Origin: Branchiostoma floridae | Taxonomy: Eukaryota; Chordata; Leptocardii; Amphioxiformes; Branchiostomatidae | Assembly (NCBI RefSeq): GCF_000003815.2 | Contig: NW_023365795.1 | Location: 71,283-135,282, forward strand | Length of the DNA: 64,000 bases | Direction of reading: 5' to 3' | Part shown: in pieces, positions 60,199 to 64,000 of the stretch | Layout of the letters: every line of letters begins with the position of its first letter | Position numbering within the stretch: position 1 is the first letter of the stretch | Notes under the pieces: model-generated | The model's input: the letters and a program-made list of their open reading frames with translations, nothing else | Database searches by the model: none | What the model was told of the DNA's origin: nothing | Program-made: the position numbers and the translations under genes

Positions 60199-60419
60199 AC
60201 GTTAGCTCACCTATATCCATGGGTAACCTATATCTGTTGTGTTGCTAAACAGGGTATCCAGGGATATCAAGTCGATGGACGGAACTTTCAAATTGTACAA
60301 TTTTCAAAATATTGCAGTTGGAAACCACCATCTGTCAACTTGATATCCCTGAATACATTTAATATTGTTCTTAATAGGAACGGATATAGGTCATCATACT
60401 GATAAAGGTGAACTAGCAT
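60199..60419. mobile_element. MITE with CTAGTTCACC ends, copy B (complete, 221 bp)
   Basis: Left ACGTTAGCTCACCTATATCC; right end reversed ATGCTAGTTCACCTTTATC. The inner arms CAGGGATATCAAGTCGATGG and, reversed, CAGGGATATCAAGTTGACAG also pair, so the whole element can fold into one long hairpin. Same orientation as copy A at 20741. Confidence 0.8.
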
Positions 60420-60769
60420 TACAGAAAATTGGGTGTGCAATTTAAGATAAAAGAAGCCAATATCTATGGATAATTATAAACTTAAAAGGTCTAAACAAGT
60501 GATACAAAACCATCAAAGAGTAATAACTCAGCAAAGAGTAGCCAATGTTCTTCTTGGCTTGCATGTTGCACCTAAATGATTATTAAAAACTTCCGTCTTT
60601 ATTATATATATTTCATGTTGTATAAACAACTCAACAAATACAAACAATTTTTAAAATCTATCCACCAAGCATGAAAATTCTTAAATTCAAAAAGGGAAAA
60701 CTAAATTTAAAGTTCAAACCTAACCTTGAACAAGAACTTCCAGTCACATGGTATACCGCAATTAAATCA

Positions 60770-61020
60770 TGGCTCATAAACAATGGACCCAAATCGCTTT
60801 AGAGTGCCAGTTGGAGCCAGCCAGTCTGAGGTGCCCTGCTCGGGCATGACAATTACCGTGTGGTTTTACTTATCTGCATCCTGCAGTAAATTCTCCACAA
60901 TTAATCAGCATATAAAGCCCCTTTTTAAGATAACTGTCTTCTCTCTGACTCTAATAGCATGGCGTCTGTCAGTGACAGACACACCGATGCAAAAGTGCCC
61001 TTAGGAAGGTGCCGACTTGA
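60770..61020. other. GC-richer island, nature unknown
   Basis: A 73-codon plus-strand ORF (60783-61004) crosses it, but it has no family resemblance and no splice sites I trust. It may be a conserved non-coding element. Confidence 0.2.
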
Positions 61021-62400
61021 TATGTTTGAAGTGATTCTGACAGTCGCTCATGACCATAGTTTATTTCTTCTCCATTTTCAAGCTTTTTTTACTCCAGGAA
61101 AGAGGGTAGCCTCTCACGGAGTATTGTGACAGTCACAGTAGTTAGCTGAGGTGATGCCTCAGTTGGTAACTGTATCTCTTATGTTCCCTTTGCTGCATTT
61201 GTATGTAGTTTGGCATGTCGTCTGCTCGTAGTTGCAAGATGATGCATTTTTTGTTTTGTTTCATGGTAGCTTTAGTATTAGTACTATAACATCTTCAGAA
61301 ATCACCCCTTTTTTCTTGATACATGTAAATTGTGGACTTGGTCATGGATCACAATGTGGTTTGGGCAGAATATCTTCAAGCAGATGCTGCGTTATGTTTA
61401 TCTATGAATCTATTGTTTAGTATACCAATATATACTCCGTGTGTCATTTGTTTTTTAATAAACTTCCTAACCACTTTGATTTATAATCAAGGCAACTTGT
61501 TATTGCCAAAGTTTTTTTCATTTGCACACTCACATCAGTTTTGGGGTTCCCTGAGGATGTCATCCATGTAATCAAATCGCTAAGAACAAACGAGTGTGGA
61601 CTTGAGCTTCTGATGATTGCACACACTCACATTTTTCCAGTGTGTGCATGTCAGTTCACTGTCAATCACTGTTCTAAGTGTCAATTAAGACATTACCAGA
61701 CTGTGTGAAAGAATTTGTAAATACTGTACATCTAAAGCAATGGGAGAGGAAACACATTTTATTTCCAAATGTCCATTCAACCAAACCGAAAGAATCACTC
61801 TGTTTAGAGAAGCCACAAAGACTTACCCAAACTTCCCCACATTGACAGACGAACAGAAAGCCACTTTTCTCTTGAAATTGCAGAACCCATAAATTTTAGA
61901 AAAGGTGGGGCTTTTCGTCTCCCTCTGCTTCCAAAAAAGAAGTCAAACCCAACGCGTTTAGAAATAGCCAACACTTAAATATTAGAGTAGAATATTGTTC
62001 ATAACTGTCCATTGTCACTTGCATTATCTACTATGATGTTTATACCATGTACTTGCAATTAGCCTCGGGGCACGAACTTGCAAATAAACTTCTTTATTCT
62101 ATCAAACTGCATGTTATCCTCAACATTTTGACATCAATATCCCTGAGTTGCAGGGCTGTCTGATTTCAAAGTTAATTTGATTTTCTCAATTCTATTACAG
62201 CACACCCATTCCTTAAAGCAACCATTATCATACTTAGCATCCACCTGTAGTTTTTGTTTAATAATCGGCTACTTCACAATCTAATGTACCCATTTTTTTT
62301 CTGACATGTTATCAGTTGATAGCAAAAGATACACAGTCTATAGCTGTTGTATAAATTCATTTCCCAAAACCTGGTACAACAAGGAACATGTCACAAAAAG
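61021..62400. other. AT-rich non-coding stretch
   Basis: No supported gene or repeat. Confidence 0.4.
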
Positions 62401-62413
62401 AATTTTGTAAATC

Positions 62414-62440
62414 GGTCAATATTTGGCGAAAATATTGACC
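62414..62440. other. short perfect hairpin
   Basis: GGTCAATATTT and its exact reverse complement AAATATTGACC, five bases apart. Confidence 0.6.
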
Positions 62441-62861
62441 AAAATATAACCTAAAAATGCCCAATTTTAAGCGTTATCGGGGACCATTCAGTTTTTACTA
62501 ATTCTTAAACCTCTGATCTAACAGAAAAATTGTAGTTGGTAGTGAGAAACCACTTGCTTTTGATATGCGGTCATGTGACTACTAGTGATTTTATGCTTTT
62601 TTTGAAGGACATGACCATTTTTTGGTTCCATAGGGACTATTTTTCCATTTTACCCACATGTTGACAGATTCCAATGTTATTTTAACTGGATATATCTGTA
62701 GTCTGTAGCAGCTAATTGTTTGGTAATATTGGTGCTGTCTTTGTATGTAAAAGTAAGGTATTGTGTGTGTATAAGGTCAGAAGTAGAATAAGATCAGTAG
62801 CACACTCTTATGACATATTATTTACAAGCAAAGTCCAGGATGTCATTTTCCGAAAAAAATC

Positions 62862-63074
62862 TGTAGCGTCCGTACCCCCTTTAATTTCTGTACTAAGTAA
62901 ATCCCACAAGCTTGTGATTATGACAGTTTAGAGGTCTCTATTACCACATACTAGAACACCCTTTAAACCATTGCTGTCCTGAAAACTCTGTCTAGTATAG
63001 CACCGTAAACATCAAAATGTAGCGTCCGTACCCCCTGTAGCGTCCGTACCCCCACCTGTAGCGTCCGTACCCCC
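62862..63074 (+). repeat. 18-bp motif TGTAGCGTCCGTACCCCC, four copies
   Basis: A copy matching 17 of 18 bases at 62862-62879 (ends CCCCCT after TGTAGCGTCCGTA, one phase short of identical context), then exact copies at 63018-63035, 63036-63053 and 63057-63074. GC-rich words in an AT-rich setting, each with two CG dinucleotides. Not a microsatellite because one copy lies about 140 bases away. Confidence 0.9.
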
Positions 63075-64000
63075 ATTTGAAGCTTTTTAGCAAAATGCTG
63101 TTAAAATTGCCATCCAACTGCTATAATTCTGATTCAATACATTAATTACAGTTCTTACAGATATGATTGGTTTAATTTTTTTCTCTAAAAATGTGACTTT
63201 TCAATGAATTTTTCTGAGATTTCCTCCACAAATCCACATTTGCTACACCCCCTCAGACTTCATAAATGGTTCATTCCAAAGCAGCCAAAGATGGATGTGA
63301 GATGATATTTGATATTCCCCCATGAGTTTAGCTGATATAAGAACACCAGTTTGGTAGATCTACATTACACCAGGCATAAATTAAACATAGTATTACATAG
63401 TACAGGGCTCGAAATACCACATGCATATGCAAGTTTGTGCAAGTAAAATTGGTGTGGTGCAAGTAAGTTTAGACCAAACTTGCACCAGTGCAAGATACTT
63501 TTGTCCTCTAATACCTGACATTAGAAAAAGCTTACACACACCGAGAATATTGTCTGTCATTGAAAGGTAAAAGAAAATAACACTGAATAAAAAAAAGCCT
63601 AAATTTGTTATTTCTAAATTTGGTTAGACATCCAGGTAAACTATTTTTTAAAACAAATCCATCTCTACAATGCTAATGATTCCTAAGGTGCTGTCTTACC
63701 TTGATTTGCATATGAGTTACATTTGCATACTAAATATGTTCAACTGGTTTTTCCAGTTATAAAAAAAAAAAAAAAAATAATAAGTTATATGTATTGTATT
63801 GAGTTGTTCTACCACTTCATTCTGGAGATGCTTAAGACTAGTTACTGTGATGGATGTCACTCGAAGAGTCCAGAAGAAATCTATGGATCTTATCGAGTTG
63901 TAGACATTGAATTGTCTTTAATTGAGGCAAATTCACAGTTTTTATGAAACAGTTTATACAATTTCAAACCAAAAATAAAATACGCTACGGAAAAACAAAA
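63075..64000. other. non-coding stretch, one possible hAT end and an A-run
   Basis: CAGGGCTCGAAAT at 63403-63415 looks like a hAT-type terminal repeat, but the matching other end is not in the window. Just inside it GTGCAAGT words repeat. A long A-run lies near 63760-63777. No gene. Confidence 0.35.

Noticed and set aside
63755-63780. Poly-A run as a retroposed gene tail
   Set aside because: No coding or SINE sequence recognisable immediately upstream and no target duplication found.
1-64000. CRISPR arrays, bacterial operons, integrated phage
   Set aside because: No spaced identical repeats of the CRISPR kind and no prokaryotic gene structure; the window is animal nuclear DNA.

Overview
This is animal genomic DNA: AT-rich, gene-poor, with introns carrying GT..AG splice signals, microsatellites, short inverted-repeat transposons and tRNA-derived SINE pieces. 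There are no operons, no ribosome binding sites and no long intergenic ORFs. The repeat style (many TACATGTA words; MITE-like elements ending in ACTGTAAAT or in a GTCAAAC word; a SINE carrying GTCGTCCCTCGG) together with an invertebrate-type ADAR1 points to a marine invertebrate, most likely an amphioxus (Branchiostoma). The species call is inference.

The one gene I can name lies on the minus strand at the left end. Two adjoining exons (5283-5456 and 3522-4903) encode part of an ADAR1-type adenosine deaminase acting on RNA. They contain three Z-alpha (Z-DNA/Z-RNA binding) domains and the first half of a double-stranded-RNA-binding domain. The reading frame is interrupted by a phase-2 intron at 3521. 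The rest of the dsRBD and the deaminase domain are not visible in bases 1-3521, so they must lie beyond the left edge. Vertebrate ADAR1 has two such domains, Z-alpha and Z-beta, so three is unusual.

Two further minus-strand exons with clean splice signals and coding character (42209-42265, acidic; 48157-48294, Pro/Gly-rich) are both phase 0/0. They join in frame to the Z-alpha exon and may be the 5' part of the same gene. That would give an intron of about 37 kb holding most of the window. This linkage is inference, and they could belong to another gene.

On the plus strand there are two promoter-like places with TATA boxes followed by a possible first exon: 44756-45053 (with a near-perfect RFX X-box) and 57759-57879. 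Neither product is recognisable.

The remainder is intron or intergenic sequence with repeats. These include a complete hAT-type MITE with 8-bp target duplications (33439-33794), several inverted-repeat MITEs, SINE copies, tandem arrays (5.5, 12-14, 40-41, 47.9, 50.7 and 54.5 kb), TG and TA microsatellites, and a 100-base assembly gap (42632-42731). A composite satellite at 39.5-41.5 kb carries repeated matches to the CTCF core and a cluster of POU octamers. Several GC-richer islands without good ORFs could be conserved regulatory elements, but sequence alone cannot show this.
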